From: Nostoc sp. NMS2
GTDB lineage: Bacteria > Cyanobacteriota > Cyanobacteriia > Cyanobacteriales > Nostocaceae
Direction: 5' to 3'
Assembly: GCF_017115105.1 (NCBI RefSeq)
Contig: NZ_JABXKH010000042.1
Coordinates: 62,001 to 126,000, forward strand
DNA length: 64,000 nt
Shown: positions 23,556 through 32,494 of the stretch, piece by piece
Layout: every line of letters begins with the position of its first letter
How positions within the stretch are numbered: the first letter of the stretch is position 1
Translations under genes and position numbers: made by a program
Notes under the pieces: generated by a model
Database searches by the model: none
What the model was told of the DNA's origin: nothing
What the model saw: only the letters and a program-made list of their open reading frames with translations

Positions 23556-25229
23556 TTATAAAATCTCCAGTGAAAGTATAGTTTGATCGTCTTCTTGAAC
23601 GTGGTTATCTGCTTGGATGCGAGCTAGTAAATGGTTGAGAGAAAGCGGTTGTTCCTCTTGTTGTAACAGTTGCCAAAGACCATCTTGGTTCAGCATAGAA
23701 CGGTTAACTGCCTCAGCACTAGACCCGTTTTTTACTGTTAAATCAAAATCATTTGAGATCGTTGCTTCTGTAATACCATCACTGGCTAGTAACAATGTGT
23801 CTCCAGTAGCGAGAACCAAACGACCAGACTGTGCCTGCCACTTGGGTAATATTCCCAAAGGAACGCTGCGGACTTTCAGGTAATTAGGATTGTCGCCTAA
23901 AGCGTCTTGGCGTGACCATAAAAGTGGATAAATATGACCGGCATTAGTGTAAACGAGTTCCTTAGTACTAGGGGTATAACAGGCTAACACAAGAGTGATG
24001 AAATAATTGTTGCTAACTAAATCTTCACTTAGAGCATGATTGAGGTTTTGCATAACCACATTCGGCTCGGCTGGTGTTTCTTGAGATAATTCTCGGCGCA
24101 AAACTGAAATAATACTAGCCATAAATAAAGCAGCTGGGACACCCTTACCAGAGACATCACCGACTGCCAACCACAAGTCCCCTTTGGGATGAACAAACAC
24201 TTCAAAGAAATCGCCTCCTACTTCTCGCGCCGGGTAGCAGCAGGCTTGCACTTTCACACCTTTGATATCAGGTAAACTTTGGCGTAGCAAGTTATATTGA
24301 ATTTGCCGAGCCACTTCCAACTCATTATGAATCTGCTGTTGCTTTTCTTGAAGACGCTGATAGAGTTTTGCTTGAGAGAGAGCTAAGGCTGCTTGTTCGG
24401 CAACACCTGCAATTAGTTGGATGTCTTCGTCTTGCCAGGGGCGATCGCGTCCCCATTGGTGGAGGGCCAGCACAGCCAACAAATGCTGCTGGTAGCTAAG
24501 TGGCACAACCAAATGATGACAGGGGTTGCCCTCGTATATTTCTTGGGCAAGTTGATAATGACCCGTTTCCAGCACTTTTTCAATTAAAACACTGGGGTCG
24601 AAGAAGCAATCTAATACATTGGATTTAGGATCGTAGTATGAAAACTCGTCTTGTATTAGGCGATCGCCCTCTACCGGTCTGAGCAAGCAACTGCTAGCGT
24701 CAAATGTTTGTCCAATGGTTGCTACAATTTTTTGCAGCATACTGTCGTAGTCTAAAGACTCCCGAATTGCCGTTGTTACGGCATTAAACAAAGATTCTCG
24801 CTGTAGGGCCCGACGCAACTCTTGGGTGCGTTTCTTAACTACGCGATATGTATCAGTGGCTTGCTCAACTAATGCCCTGAGTTTATCTGGATTCCAGGGT
24901 TTGGTAATATACTTAAATACCTGACCAGAGTTAATGGCATCCACCAAATCTTCGACATCAGTAAAACCAGTTAACAAAATTCGGATCGTATCTGGAAAGC
25001 GCTCTACTGTCCGACTAAAAAATTCGGTTCCATTCATTTCTGGCATTCTTTGGTCAGAAATAATCACCGCCATTTCGCCAAATTGATCCAAGATTTCCAG
25101 AGCGCCAAAGGCATGATTGGCTTTATATACTTGAAAATCTCGTCTAAAAGTGCGGTAGAGTAAATCTAGGTTGTCTGGCTCATCATCTACCACCATGAGC
25201 TTAAGTTTTTCGACCCCTGTCTCAGCCAT
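23556..25229 (-). CDS. Response regulator - GAF - PP2C (SpoIIE/RsbU-type) phosphatase
   Basis: The 557-residue protein begins with a receiver domain (KLMVVDDEPDN with Asp15/16, phospho-acceptor Asp59 in IISDQRMPEMNG, and YITKPWNP). A coiled linker and a GAF domain (about 150-290) follow, then a SpoIIE-type PP2C domain (about 320-555) with EVGGDFFEVF and GDVSGKGVPAALFMA, which hold metal-binding aspartates. Phosphorylation or ligand signals would switch dephosphorylation of an anti-sigma antagonist. It is directly followed by the RsbW-like kinase gene with no gap, and preceded by a LuxR-type regulator 165 bases upstream on the same strand. Confidence 0.9.
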   Translation of the reverse strand: MAETGVEKLKLMVVDDEPDNLDLLYRTFRRDFQVYKANHAFGALEILDQFGEMAVIISDQRMPEMNGTEFFSRTVERFPDTIRILLTGFTDVEDLVDAINSGQVFKYITKPWNPDKLRALVEQATDTYRVVKKRTQELRRALQRESLFNAVTTAIRESLDYDSMLQKIVATIGQTFDASSCLLRPVEGDRLIQDEFSYYDPKSNVLDCFFDPSVLIEKVLETGHYQLAQEIYEGNPCHHLVVPLSYQQHLLAVLALHQWGRDRPWQDEDIQLIAGVAEQAALALSQAKLYQRLQEKQQQIHNELEVARQIQYNLLRQSLPDIKGVKVQACCYPAREVGGDFFEVFVHPKGDLWLAVGDVSGKGVPAALFMASIISVLRRELSQETPAEPNVVMQNLNHALSEDLVSNNYFITLVLACYTPSTKELVYTNAGHIYPLLWSRQDALGDNPNYLKVRSVPLGILPKWQAQSGRLVLATGDTLLLASDGITEATISNDFDLTVKNGSSAEAVNRSMLNQDGLWQLLQQEEQPLSLNHLLARIQADNHVQEDDQTILSLEIL

Positions 25230-25394
25230 ATTTGACTTTACTTTTGAGATGTTTGAATGGCGATATAATGTGATGTTTATCCCACATAATAAATCATAGA
25301 AAATTTAGAGAAGCCATTCACTTTGAAAATATCACTTTCTCAAAGTTGTAAGTTTCCCTCGATCGTTCTCAATTGCTCCACATTAAAATTACCT

Positions 25395-26114
25395 TTACCC
25401 AACTAAACCAGAACGCAGGGCGCGGACTGCTGCTTGGGTACGGTCATCGGCACATAGCTTATTCAAAATATTGCGAACGTGAGTTTTAACAGTCCCAACA
25501 GTGATGTAAAGTCTTTCCGCAATTAGTGCATTACTACAACCTTCGACAATCAACTGTAGCACTTCCAATTCCCTTTCTGTCAGGGTGTAAGGTTGGATTC
25601 CTTCCAGATTCTCGACATAATCAGGGTTAGAGGCAATAGTCTTGGTATCTACAAAAGCCGATTCCAACTTTTGAGGATTTTGTTGTGCTTGTTGTAATAC
25701 AATTCGAGCGATCGCTGGATCGATCCAGGCGTTGCCATTGTAAGTTACTCTCACTGCTTCCAGCAAATTATCAAATTTGATATCTTTCATACAGTAAGAG
25801 TCTGCACCAGCAGCAAAAGCTGCCAACACAGCTTCTTTGTTATCCCGCAGCGTCAAAATTAACACCTTTGTGGATAGCTGCTGCCCATTCGCAGTAGATT
25901 TTACCTCCCGTGTCAGTTCAATACCATCTTTATCCGGTAAACCAATATCTACGATGGCAATATCAGGTTGTACCATTTTTAACATTTTTAGCCCCTCGAC
26001 AGCATTGGCAGCTTCACCTACAACTTCAATTTCATCCTTTTGCTGTAGTGCCGTCCGAATACCCACGCGAGTGAGGTCATGATCTTCAATTAAAGCAATA
26101 CGAATTTTACTCAT
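25395..26114 (-). CDS. NarL/FixJ-family response regulator
   Basis: The product has an N-terminal receiver domain (IALIEDHDLTRVG, phospho-acceptor Asp in DIAIVDIGLPDKDG, Lys in SYCMKDIKF) and a C-terminal LuxR-type helix-turn-helix (LTERELEVLQLIVEGCSNA then TVGTVKTHVRNILNKL). The ATG at 26114 is preferred to an in-frame TTG two codons earlier. It lies upstream of the receiver-GAF-PP2C gene in the same direction and may belong to the same pathway. The cognate kinase is not adjacent. Confidence 0.9.
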   Translation of the reverse strand: MSKIRIALIEDHDLTRVGIRTALQQKDEIEVVGEAANAVEGLKMLKMVQPDIAIVDIGLPDKDGIELTREVKSTANGQQLSTKVLILTLRDNKEAVLAAFAAGADSYCMKDIKFDNLLEAVRVTYNGNAWIDPAIARIVLQQAQQNPQKLESAFVDTKTIASNPDYVENLEGIQPYTLTERELEVLQLIVEGCSNALIAERLYITVGTVKTHVRNILNKLCADDRTQAAVRALRSGLVG

Positions 26115-26349
26115 AGCCAACTTCAGCCCGTTACACTACCTTAACCATAAAGTCGAGTTTCGTGACATCCTCCCACACTAACTGTAAGCAGTATAGTGGG
26201 GGCTTCTGTTCCCGGAACCAGAGTTGCGAGTCGAGCTTTTTATACTGAGTTAATATTACACTTTAACAATAAAGTTTGCACTGATTCAGCCCAAGTACAA
26301 GCGCTCAAGATTAATAGACATCTGGTGAAAATAATTATGCGTTATCCAG

Positions 26350-26525
26350 AACCCTTGTAGAGACGTAGCAGTGCTACATCTGGTGCATCCCAAGACTAAA
26401 CCCGGATTTCTCACCACACCCCTGCACCCCTGCGCTTGTGCAGGGGTGCAGGGGAGCAGGGGAGAGTTCAAATACCAAGTTCTTTTCTTTCCCCTCTGCC
26501 CCTCCGCCCCTCCGCCCCTCTGCTC
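26350..26525. repeat. GC-rich hairpin and tandem G/C repeats
   Basis: CCCCTGCACCCCTGC (26419-26433) is perfectly inverted in GCAGGGGTGCAGGGG (26440-26454) with a six-base loop. It is followed by GGGGAGCAGGGGAGAG and a run of CCCCTCTGCCCCTCCGCCCC (about 26490-26525). The latter is the same word family found inside the trpE gene. A degenerate TGTAGAGACG hairpin half sits at 26356. The rest of 26115-26592 shows no gene. Confidence 0.7.
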
Positions 26526-26592
26526 CATCAAACGCCTGAAGCTTGTGATAAATACGGGTAAAGCCTCTGGGTTTTCTGCTTTCGACATTATT

Positions 26593-26680
26593 AGGACTTA
26601 CGCACAAGATGATCCCCCAACCCCCTTAAAAAGGGGGGTTAGGGGGGATCGAGGTTTCAGGTTTTCAATGCGTAAGTCCT
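26593..26680. mobile_element. Small MITE-like element, AGGACTTACGCA ends
   Basis: AGGACTTACGCA (26593-26604) and TGCGTAAGTCCT (26669-26680) are a perfect 12-bp inverted pair enclosing an inner palindrome GATCCCCCAACCCCC / GGGGGGTTAGGGGGGATC. Half-copies of the end sequence occur at 34634-34646, 51742-51756, 55769-55781 and 61650-61664. Confidence 0.6.
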
Positions 26681-26749
26681 GACTCTAAAAAAATTTGATA
26701 AACTTAACATTCAAGAAAATCTGGCGTGAGGGTTACTCAAGAATAAGCT

Positions 26750-27505
26750 ATGTCTAAAGGCAATCAAGTATTTTCAGTATTGGGAATACCAGTTCATGTG
26801 ATGGCTAACTATCCAGGCTGGTTGTTAGAACGCCTAGAACAAGGCAGAGGAATTCATGTAGTAACGCTCAATGCAGAAATGACTATGCAGGCAGAGCAGA
26901 ATCAATTCCTCGCTCAGATAATTAAAAATGCTGAACTCGTGATTCCAGATGGAGCGGGGGTTGTTCTGTATTTACGGTTATTATTATGGCAAAAAGTGCA
27001 GCGTTTTCCGGGAATTGAATTAGCAGAAAAACTTTTGCAAGAACTTGGGCAACAGCAGAAAGGGGCAAAGGTGTTTTTTTATGGAGCAGCGCCTGGGGTG
27101 GCCTCAACTGCGGCAGACTTTTGGCAGCAGCAAATTCCAGATTTGAATATAGTAGGCACTCACTCAGGCTACCATTCCCCAGAAGAAGAAGCGCAATTAC
27201 AACAAACTCTTGCTCAATTGCAGCCACAAGTGATTTTTGTCGGTTTGGGAGTGCCACGTCAAGAGTTATGGATTGCCGAAAACCGCCATTTGTGTCCTCA
27301 AGCAATTTGGATTGGCGTTGGTGGTAGTTTTGATATTTGGTCAGGAACTAAAACTCGCGCTCCCGCCTGGTTAGGAAATAATAATTTGGAATGGTTGTAT
27401 CGGCTGTATCAAGAACCTTGGCGTTGGCGGCGAATGTTGGCTTTGCCAGAGTTTGCTGTAAAAGCTTTTGTTTATCGTTTGACAGCAAAAGATGCAATTA
27501 ATTAA
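26750..27505 (+). CDS. WecG/TagA/CpsF-family glycosyltransferase (GT26)
   Basis: The 251-residue protein shows the family motifs: HVVTLNAEMTMQA (about 35-47), ELVIPDGAGVVL (about 64-75), KVFFYGAAPGVA, VIFVGLGVPRQELWI and IGVGGSFDIWSG. GT26 enzymes transfer N-acetylmannosaminuronate or related sugars to lipid-linked acceptors in surface polymer synthesis. The stop codon TAA is the first triplet of a MITE-like element end (TAAGTAGG), so insertion may have trimmed the original C-terminus. Length is near normal for the family. Confidence 0.9.
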   Translation: MSKGNQVFSVLGIPVHVMANYPGWLLERLEQGRGIHVVTLNAEMTMQAEQNQFLAQIIKNAELVIPDGAGVVLYLRLLLWQKVQRFPGIELAEKLLQELGQQQKGAKVFFYGAAPGVASTAADFWQQQIPDLNIVGTHSGYHSPEEEAQLQQTLAQLQPQVIFVGLGVPRQELWIAENRHLCPQAIWIGVGGSFDIWSGTKTRAPAWLGNNNLEWLYRLYQEPWRWRRMLALPEFAVKAFVYRLTAKDAIN

Positions 27506-27653
27506 GTAGGTTGGCGCAATTAAAGCTAACTGTCATTTGTCCTTTGTCATTTGTCACTTGTACTGAGCGTAGTCGAAGTATTGGTCATTAGTAAGGATTT
27601 TAAGCCTGTTTATGTTTCGTAACATAACTTTGTTTATTTCTACCAACTTACTT
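27503..27653. mobile_element. MITE-like element, TAAGTAGGTCGGC family, copy B
   Basis: Left end TAAGTAGGTTGGCG (27503-27516), right end ACCAACTTACTT (27642-27653) in inverse. The interior includes AATTAAAGCTAA, TTTGTC tandem units, GTAGTCGAAGTATTGGTCAT and GTTTCGTAACATA, all shared with copy C at 59126-59302. No ORF. Confidence 0.7.
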
Positions 27654-27851
27654 GGTTAAGAGTTTTGCTAGCGGATAGCTAGGGTTTAGTCAGTGTTATT
27701 ACTTAGTTAATACTGAAGTCTTCAAAAAATTTTAAATTTTCTTTGTTGAATTTTAAATTCCCAGGCGAAACCTGGGAATCCTTATTTTTAATAGGAATGT
27801 CACATCTAAGCCGACAAACTGTTTGGTTGTGGGTATGAGGAAAATTTAACA

Positions 27852-28598
27852 ATGCCAGTATTAACAACTCAAGTTAAGACAGAAAAATCCGTTCATAGAG
27901 AGAACTGTGCAACTCAACAGCATGGTAGAAATACTCCTGCAAAGGTGACATTGCAATCTGTAACCAAGACTTATGCTAACGGCTCTCACGCCCTGTTGAA
28001 TGCGAACCTTGAGGTAAAAAAGGGAGAATTTCTGTTTATCACCGGGCCAAGTGGTTCTGGTAAATCAACGCTCTTGAAACTGTTGTATGGCCAGGAGTTG
28101 CCTACAGAGGGAGAAGTAATTGTTGATGAGTGTAATATAGCGGGTTTACGGGGCGATCGCTTGTCATTATTCCGGCGACAGATTGGCATTGTGTTTCAAG
28201 ACTACAAACTGATTAGCCAACGAACAGTAGCAGAAAATGTAACTTTTGTGCTGCAAGCTCAAGGGTATACCCGTAAAGAAATTCAACGACGTTTAGAACC
28301 AACTTTAAAGCTGGTGGGTTTGCTAAGTAAAGCTGACTGCTTCCCAGATCAACTATCAGGGGGAGAGCAACAGAGGGTGAGTATTGCCCGTGCGATCGTT
28401 GGTACACCACCACTACTGTTAGCAGACGAGCCTACTGGAAATCTCGATCCTGATAATTCCTGGCAAGTAATCCAGATTCTCCAGAAGTTAAATTCCTTTG
28501 GAGCTACGGTAATTGTTACCACCCATGATGAACAATTGGTGCGGCGATGCAATCATCCGGTAGTGCAAGTTCGCAATGGACAGTTGTCTCGAAAATAG
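27852..28598 (+). CDS. ftsE: Cell-division ATPase FtsE
   Basis: The 248-residue ABC ATPase has Walker A GPSGSGKST (65-73), FQDYKLISQRTVAENV (FtsE-typical DYKL), signature LSGGEQQRVS (168-177) and Walker B LLLADEPTGNLD. FtsE pairs with the membrane protein FtsX to regulate septal peptidoglycan hydrolases. No ftsX gene follows; the next gene is convergent. An N-terminal extension of about 30 residues (Lys/Gln-rich) precedes the ABC core. Interestingly, an EnvC-like M23 peptidase, the class of protein FtsEX regulates in proteobacteria, is encoded at 43970. Confidence 0.85.
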   Translation: MPVLTTQVKTEKSVHRENCATQQHGRNTPAKVTLQSVTKTYANGSHALLNANLEVKKGEFLFITGPSGSGKSTLLKLLYGQELPTEGEVIVDECNIAGLRGDRLSLFRRQIGIVFQDYKLISQRTVAENVTFVLQAQGYTRKEIQRRLEPTLKLVGLLSKADCFPDQLSGGEQQRVSIARAIVGTPPLLLADEPTGNLDPDNSWQVIQILQKLNSFGATVIVTTHDEQLVRRCNHPVVQVRNGQLSRK

Positions 28599-28599
28599 T

Positions 28600-28668
28600 T
28601 ATTTGTCATTAGTCATTGGTCATTGGTCATTTGCAAAGGACAAAGGACAAATGACAAAGGACAAATAA
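28600..28668. repeat. Short tandem repeats between convergent genes
   Basis: CATTAGTCATTGGTCATTGGTCATTTG is followed by GACAAAGGACAAATGACAAAGGACAAA. Complementary halves could form a hairpin that terminates both ftsE and the convergent gene. Confidence 0.75.
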
Positions 28669-29466
28669 CTAATAAACGTGGTGTTTGACTTTTGCTGATA
28701 CAGGTGTGAAAGTTGCTGCTGTTTTGGGGGGTAGCACTTGTAGGCGATGATCTCCGACAGACCGGAGGCGATCGCAAGCTTGTAAACTTTTAAAAGCTGC
28801 CTCTCGGATTGCAACTTCTTCCTCTCGACTGAGTAAGAGTTGCAAGCATTCGACCACATCTTGCTGCACTGAAGAATCAACTCGCTGACGGCTGATGAAT
28901 TTAGTTAGTTGACGTAGGGCAATCAACCGTTTTAATGGATCTTTGTCTGTTAAATTGACCAACAACCGATCGAGGTAGTCTTCTTCTCGATTTTCATAGA
29001 AGTTGACAACTTGCCAGACCAATAAAATTAAAGTTAACAGGGTTCCCACGCCTTGAATAATAGCACCAGCCGCAATCCAGGAACTGTGAGAGTCAACCCA
29101 AATTGCCGCGGCCATATAAGTGCTGACAGTAGCAACACCACCACTAATGACTGCTAAGACTAATCGACGATTTGAACTGTTTAAGAACTTACGGATCTTA
29201 GACCAGTGCAATTGCCAGTCCCATTTCTGCATTGAGTAAACCAATACCATTACCCCAATGCCCATTAAGATAGCCAATAGCAGCATCCAGTTCCACAACA
29301 ACATACCAACGACGATTGTCAGGAACCCAAGAAAGCCTCCAGGCCCAGAGAAACGCTTAAATGTTTGCTGCTTTGTAGCTCCTTTTGTCTTGAACTTTGT
29401 CAGCGACCAGTTCCAGTCGGGGATCTGGTTGATTAATTGCTGCCAAGAAGACGAAGCCTGTGCCAC
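28669..29466 (-). CDS. Membrane protein with C-terminal helical-repeat (HEAT/ARM-like) segment
   Basis: The 265-residue product has paired hydrophobic segments at about 45-80 (FLGFLTIVVGMLLWNWMLL, LLAILMGIGVMVLVY) and about 98-150 (LVLAVISGGVATVSTYMAA, GAIIQGVGTLLTLILLVWQ). A cytoplasmic helical domain follows with DKDPLKRLIALRQLTKFI and EEEVAIREAAFKSLQAC, which look like HEAT/armadillo helix pairs. Function unknown. It is convergent with ftsE and may end in the shared repeat. Confidence 0.7.
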   Translation of the reverse strand: MAQASSSWQQLINQIPDWNWSLTKFKTKGATKQQTFKRFSGPGGFLGFLTIVVGMLLWNWMLLLAILMGIGVMVLVYSMQKWDWQLHWSKIRKFLNSSNRRLVLAVISGGVATVSTYMAAAIWVDSHSSWIAAGAIIQGVGTLLTLILLVWQVVNFYENREEDYLDRLLVNLTDKDPLKRLIALRQLTKFISRQRVDSSVQQDVVECLQLLLSREEEVAIREAAFKSLQACDRLRSVGDHRLQVLPPKTAATFTPVSAKVKHHVY

Positions 29467-29645
29467 AGTGTTTACCTACTTGATTACGAAATTACCTATT
29501 GTATAAGTTTTACTTGGGAATGAAGAAAAGGTGAAGACCCAAACTACAAGATGCCTGATTTGCATCGACGGATAGTAGACTAGTACAGCACGGCGGAAAT
29601 AAAGATACCATTTTAGATGGCTCAGAGCAAGGGCATAAAGGCTTT

Positions 29646-30230
29646 TTAAAGGCAAAAACGAAAGTTATCAATGGTGAATTGACCATCAAAAGCACAGAAG
29701 GTAACGCTGTAGATGTTATTCACATTTATAAATAATAAGGTATTGGGGGAAATTGCCGAGTCTGAATTGGCAAGATTAGAGCCTGGTAGTGCAGTTTGAC
29801 CGAGCAATTGGCGATCGCGATCGTAGGCAGAAAGCACTAGCCGTTGCGAACTAGTGACAAAGGCACTAACCGAGTTAACCGGACGCAAGAAAGTAGCTTC
29901 TAAAAATCCGTTTTTGGGCGCTCCCATTAAAACTGTTAGCCCTGAATAGGTTGGAAATGCCGGATTTGATGGTTGTATTGCTAGAGAATTGTGAAAAATT
30001 ACTCCCCAGCGTTCATACTGGCGCTCTACTGCTTCAAAACATTTCAAGTCTTCTAAGTCTAAACAAATACAAGTAGGTACGGTAATTCTGGCAGCGTCAA
30101 TAGCTGAATCTACCTGATCCCTACAAGCTGAAGCTTTAATTTCATTTTGTATATTAAGCTTGTCAAGCGCAAATTTAGCGTCTTCAATCGTTGGTAGTTT
30201 ATTTGATTGAAGAGTAGCCTGCTTTACCAT
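29646..30230 (-). CDS. Hypothetical protein with possible C-terminal beta-sandwich domain
   Basis: Starting at MVKQATLQSN (ATG 30230) the product has 194 residues. No signal peptide is apparent. The C-terminal half has alternating strands (VNSVSAFVTSSQRLVLSAYDRDRQLLGQ, then TLLFINVNNIYSVTFCAFDGQFTIDNFRF) typical of lectin-like or PEP-CTERM-associated beta-sandwich proteins that end in a DNF-F motif. No family is certain. It stands alone, with a dispersed repeat (GTACAGCACGGCGGAAATAAA near 29582) downstream. Confidence 0.55.
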   Translation of the reverse strand: MVKQATLQSNKLPTIEDAKFALDKLNIQNEIKASACRDQVDSAIDAARITVPTCICLDLEDLKCFEAVERQYERWGVIFHNSLAIQPSNPAFPTYSGLTVLMGAPKNGFLEATFLRPVNSVSAFVTSSQRLVLSAYDRDRQLLGQTALPGSNLANSDSAISPNTLLFINVNNIYSVTFCAFDGQFTIDNFRFCL

Positions 30231-30743
30231 GACATCCCGCCTTACCATTACTTAGATAATAATCAGATTGGTTATAATACATCAAAAGCAATTTATTTTA
30301 CATATAGAAGTAGAATAAATAGCTAATTAAAATCAGCGTTTCAACTGTTTTTAACGCTCAAAATTATTTATGAGTTTTTTGATAGATTACCATAAAAACT
30401 TATGCCAGATTCAGGCTTTAGTGATACTCGCTACCATAAAAAAACCTTGTACAACAGTAATTTCAAGGTTAATTTCCTTTTTATTGTGAAAAAAAATCAC
30501 CAAATCTTTACAAGTAATCCAGTAATTTTACATCTACTTAATCTGACGGTGGTGAGAAGTCTTAGAGTGATTGATTCGCTAATAATAACAATGAGTGGAA
30601 GTTTGAACTAAACACGTAAGCATTCAGTGTGACTAAAAAGACTTGGGGACGTAAAGACAGGATCAAATTCTTTTTGTGTGTACCCGTGTCATTGCTTTCA
30701 CTTATGCAAACAAATGTCTACAGTCAACAAAAAATACTTACTT
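30231..30743. other. Intergenic region without a supported gene
   Basis: An AT-rich stretch. A 69-codon ORF at 30402-30611 has no ribosome binding site and an unconvincing composition. No repeats recognised. It likely contains the promoter of the hydrolase-like gene. Confidence 0.5.
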
Positions 30744-31640
30744 ATGTTTCAACCACAAGGATTTGACCAACGCTCCGTAAATACTTCACTAGGTAGAATG
30801 GTGTATTATACTGCTGATGGAGCGCCTTGGCAGGATAATGTAACTGCTAGAGATGATCGGGAAACTTTGGTGTTCCTGCACGGCTTTGGTGGTGGATCTT
30901 CTGCTTATGAGTGGTCGAAAGTTTATCCGGCTTTTGCCGCCGAATATCGGGTCATTGCACCTGATTTGATCGGTTGGGGTCGGTCTGGGCATCCGGCACG
31001 GAGTTATAAGATTGAGGATTATTTGACCACAATTCGGGAGTTTTTACAGCAGACTTGTACTCAGCCAGTAATAGCGATCGCTTCTTCTTTAACCGCAGCA
31101 TTTACAATTCGAGTAGCAGCAGCTTATCCTGATTTATTCAAGGCTTTAATTCTCACCACCCCCGCCGGACTTTCCGACTTTGGCGAGGACTACTCGCGTA
31201 GTTTTTTTGCCCAGTTAGTCAGTGTTCCTGTTGTTGACCGTTTAATTTACAGCACTGGGGTAGCCACCAGTGGGGGTATTCGCAGTTTCTTAGAGCAACG
31301 GCAATTTGCTAAGTCTAATCGAGTGTACCAAGAAATTGTAGATGCTTATTTACAATCCGCCCAACAGCCTAATGCTGAGTATGCAGCACTGTCCTTTGTC
31401 CGTGGCGATTTATGCTTTGATTTATCCCTTTATATTCAACAATTGACCACTCCCACCGCCATTATTTGGGGACAAAAGTCAGAATTTACAGGGCCTTCAA
31501 TTGGTCGCCGCCTTGCCGAAATGAATCCCCAAGCAATCCGATTTTTTCAAGAATTGGAAGATGTAGGGTTAACACCACAGTTGGAATTGCCGGCAGTCAC
31601 AATTGGGTTAATTCGCCAATTTTTGCCTTTGCTTAATTAG
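30744..31640 (+). CDS. Alpha/beta-hydrolase-fold protein with degenerate catalytic triad
   Basis: From the ATG at 30744 (MFQPQGFDQRSVN) the protein has 298 residues. The oxyanion region LVFLHGFGGGSSAYEW and the helix APDLIGWGRS are typical. The nucleophile elbow reads IASSLTA with Ser115, so the usual GxSxG glycines are Ala and Thr. At the C-terminus the place normally held by aGH(x)P--E-P reads DVGLTPQLELP, lacking the catalytic His, and the acid strand reads IWGQKSEFTG without the usual Asp. It may be non-catalytic, such as a scaffold or binding protein, or use other residues. In-frame upstream starts at 30678 and 30714 are possible. Confidence 0.75.
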   Translation: MFQPQGFDQRSVNTSLGRMVYYTADGAPWQDNVTARDDRETLVFLHGFGGGSSAYEWSKVYPAFAAEYRVIAPDLIGWGRSGHPARSYKIEDYLTTIREFLQQTCTQPVIAIASSLTAAFTIRVAAAYPDLFKALILTTPAGLSDFGEDYSRSFFAQLVSVPVVDRLIYSTGVATSGGIRSFLEQRQFAKSNRVYQEIVDAYLQSAQQPNAEYAALSFVRGDLCFDLSLYIQQLTTPTAIIWGQKSEFTGPSIGRRLAEMNPQAIRFFQELEDVGLTPQLELPAVTIGLIRQFLPLLN

Positions 31641-31839
31641 TGGTTTTTTCATTATTCCTAGCCCTGTCTAATACCATTTTGGATTTTAGATACTTCGACT
31701 TCGCTCAGTACAAGTTTTAGATTTTGGATTGTAAAAAAGTTAGTGAATAAGCTTTTTGGTAATCCATCTGTCGCAATCATTTTTTAAATTGGTATAATTT
31801 CCTCCCTTTGCCTGTCAAGGCAGGGCGTAATCGATAAAG

Positions 31840-32427
31840 CTACATAATTTGCTGTAAATTCAACACAAATCCAGGTAAGATATTTTCTCCTGATAAACTA
31901 GCAGGATTGTCTAATATCTCTACATCTTTACCTGGACGATAAATTTCTACTCGCTTGTTTTTCCGGTCAATTAACCAGCCTAGTTGAGCGCCATTTTCTA
32001 TATATTCTTGCATTTTCTCTTGTAAGTCTTTGAGGGAATCACTAGGAGAACGCAACTCTACTACAAAATCAGGACAAATAGGAGCAAATTTTTCTTGTTG
32101 TTCTGGGGTTAAAGCATTCCAACGCTCAATTTTCACCCAAGAAGCATCAGGAGAACGTTCTGAACCATTGGGTAGGGTAAAGCCTGTTGAAGAATCAAAA
32201 CCTTTGCCTAATTTAGTCTGTTTATTCCAGATTCCTAATTCAACAACCATATCAAAATTACGGTTGCCAGTATCACTACCTGTAGGTGGCATAATTAATA
32301 ATTCCCCTGATGCTGTACGCTCAAATCGATAATCGCGGTTTTTCTGACACATCTGGAAAAATTGCTCATCAGTCAAGTCAATTTTCAATTTGAGTGTAGA
32401 AGGTAAGGTGGTTGTCGTGGCGTTCAT
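31840..32427 (-). CDS. Uma2-family (DUF820) PD-(D/E)XK nuclease-like protein
   Basis: The 195-residue product has the family order: RTASGELLIMPPTGSDTG, then SPDASWVKIERW, CPDFVVELRSPSDSLKDLQEKMQEYIENG, and LGWLIDRKNKRVEIYRPG. The Asp of CPDF and the Glu in VELRSP are the likely metal ligands; the usual ExK lysine appears as Arg in ELRS. Uma2 proteins are very numerous in cyanobacteria and are predicted endonucleases of uncertain biological role. Single gene; no partner visible. Confidence 0.87.
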   Translation of the reverse strand: MNATTTTLPSTLKLKIDLTDEQFFQMCQKNRDYRFERTASGELLIMPPTGSDTGNRNFDMVVELGIWNKQTKLGKGFDSSTGFTLPNGSERSPDASWVKIERWNALTPEQQEKFAPICPDFVVELRSPSDSLKDLQEKMQEYIENGAQLGWLIDRKNKRVEIYRPGKDVEILDNPASLSGENILPGFVLNLQQIM

Positions 32428-32494
32428 AGGCTATTCTGAGCATCTTACTTCTAGTTTAGTGCTGTGTGAGGTGCGATCGCCCTTGTCCAAAATG

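Noticed and set aside
26286-26682. Several 77-103 codon ORFs on both strands
   Set aside because: They are translations of GC-rich tandem repeats and the MITE-like element.
30402-30611. 69-codon ORF
   Set aside because: No ribosome binding site, low-complexity AT-rich composition, no homology recognised.
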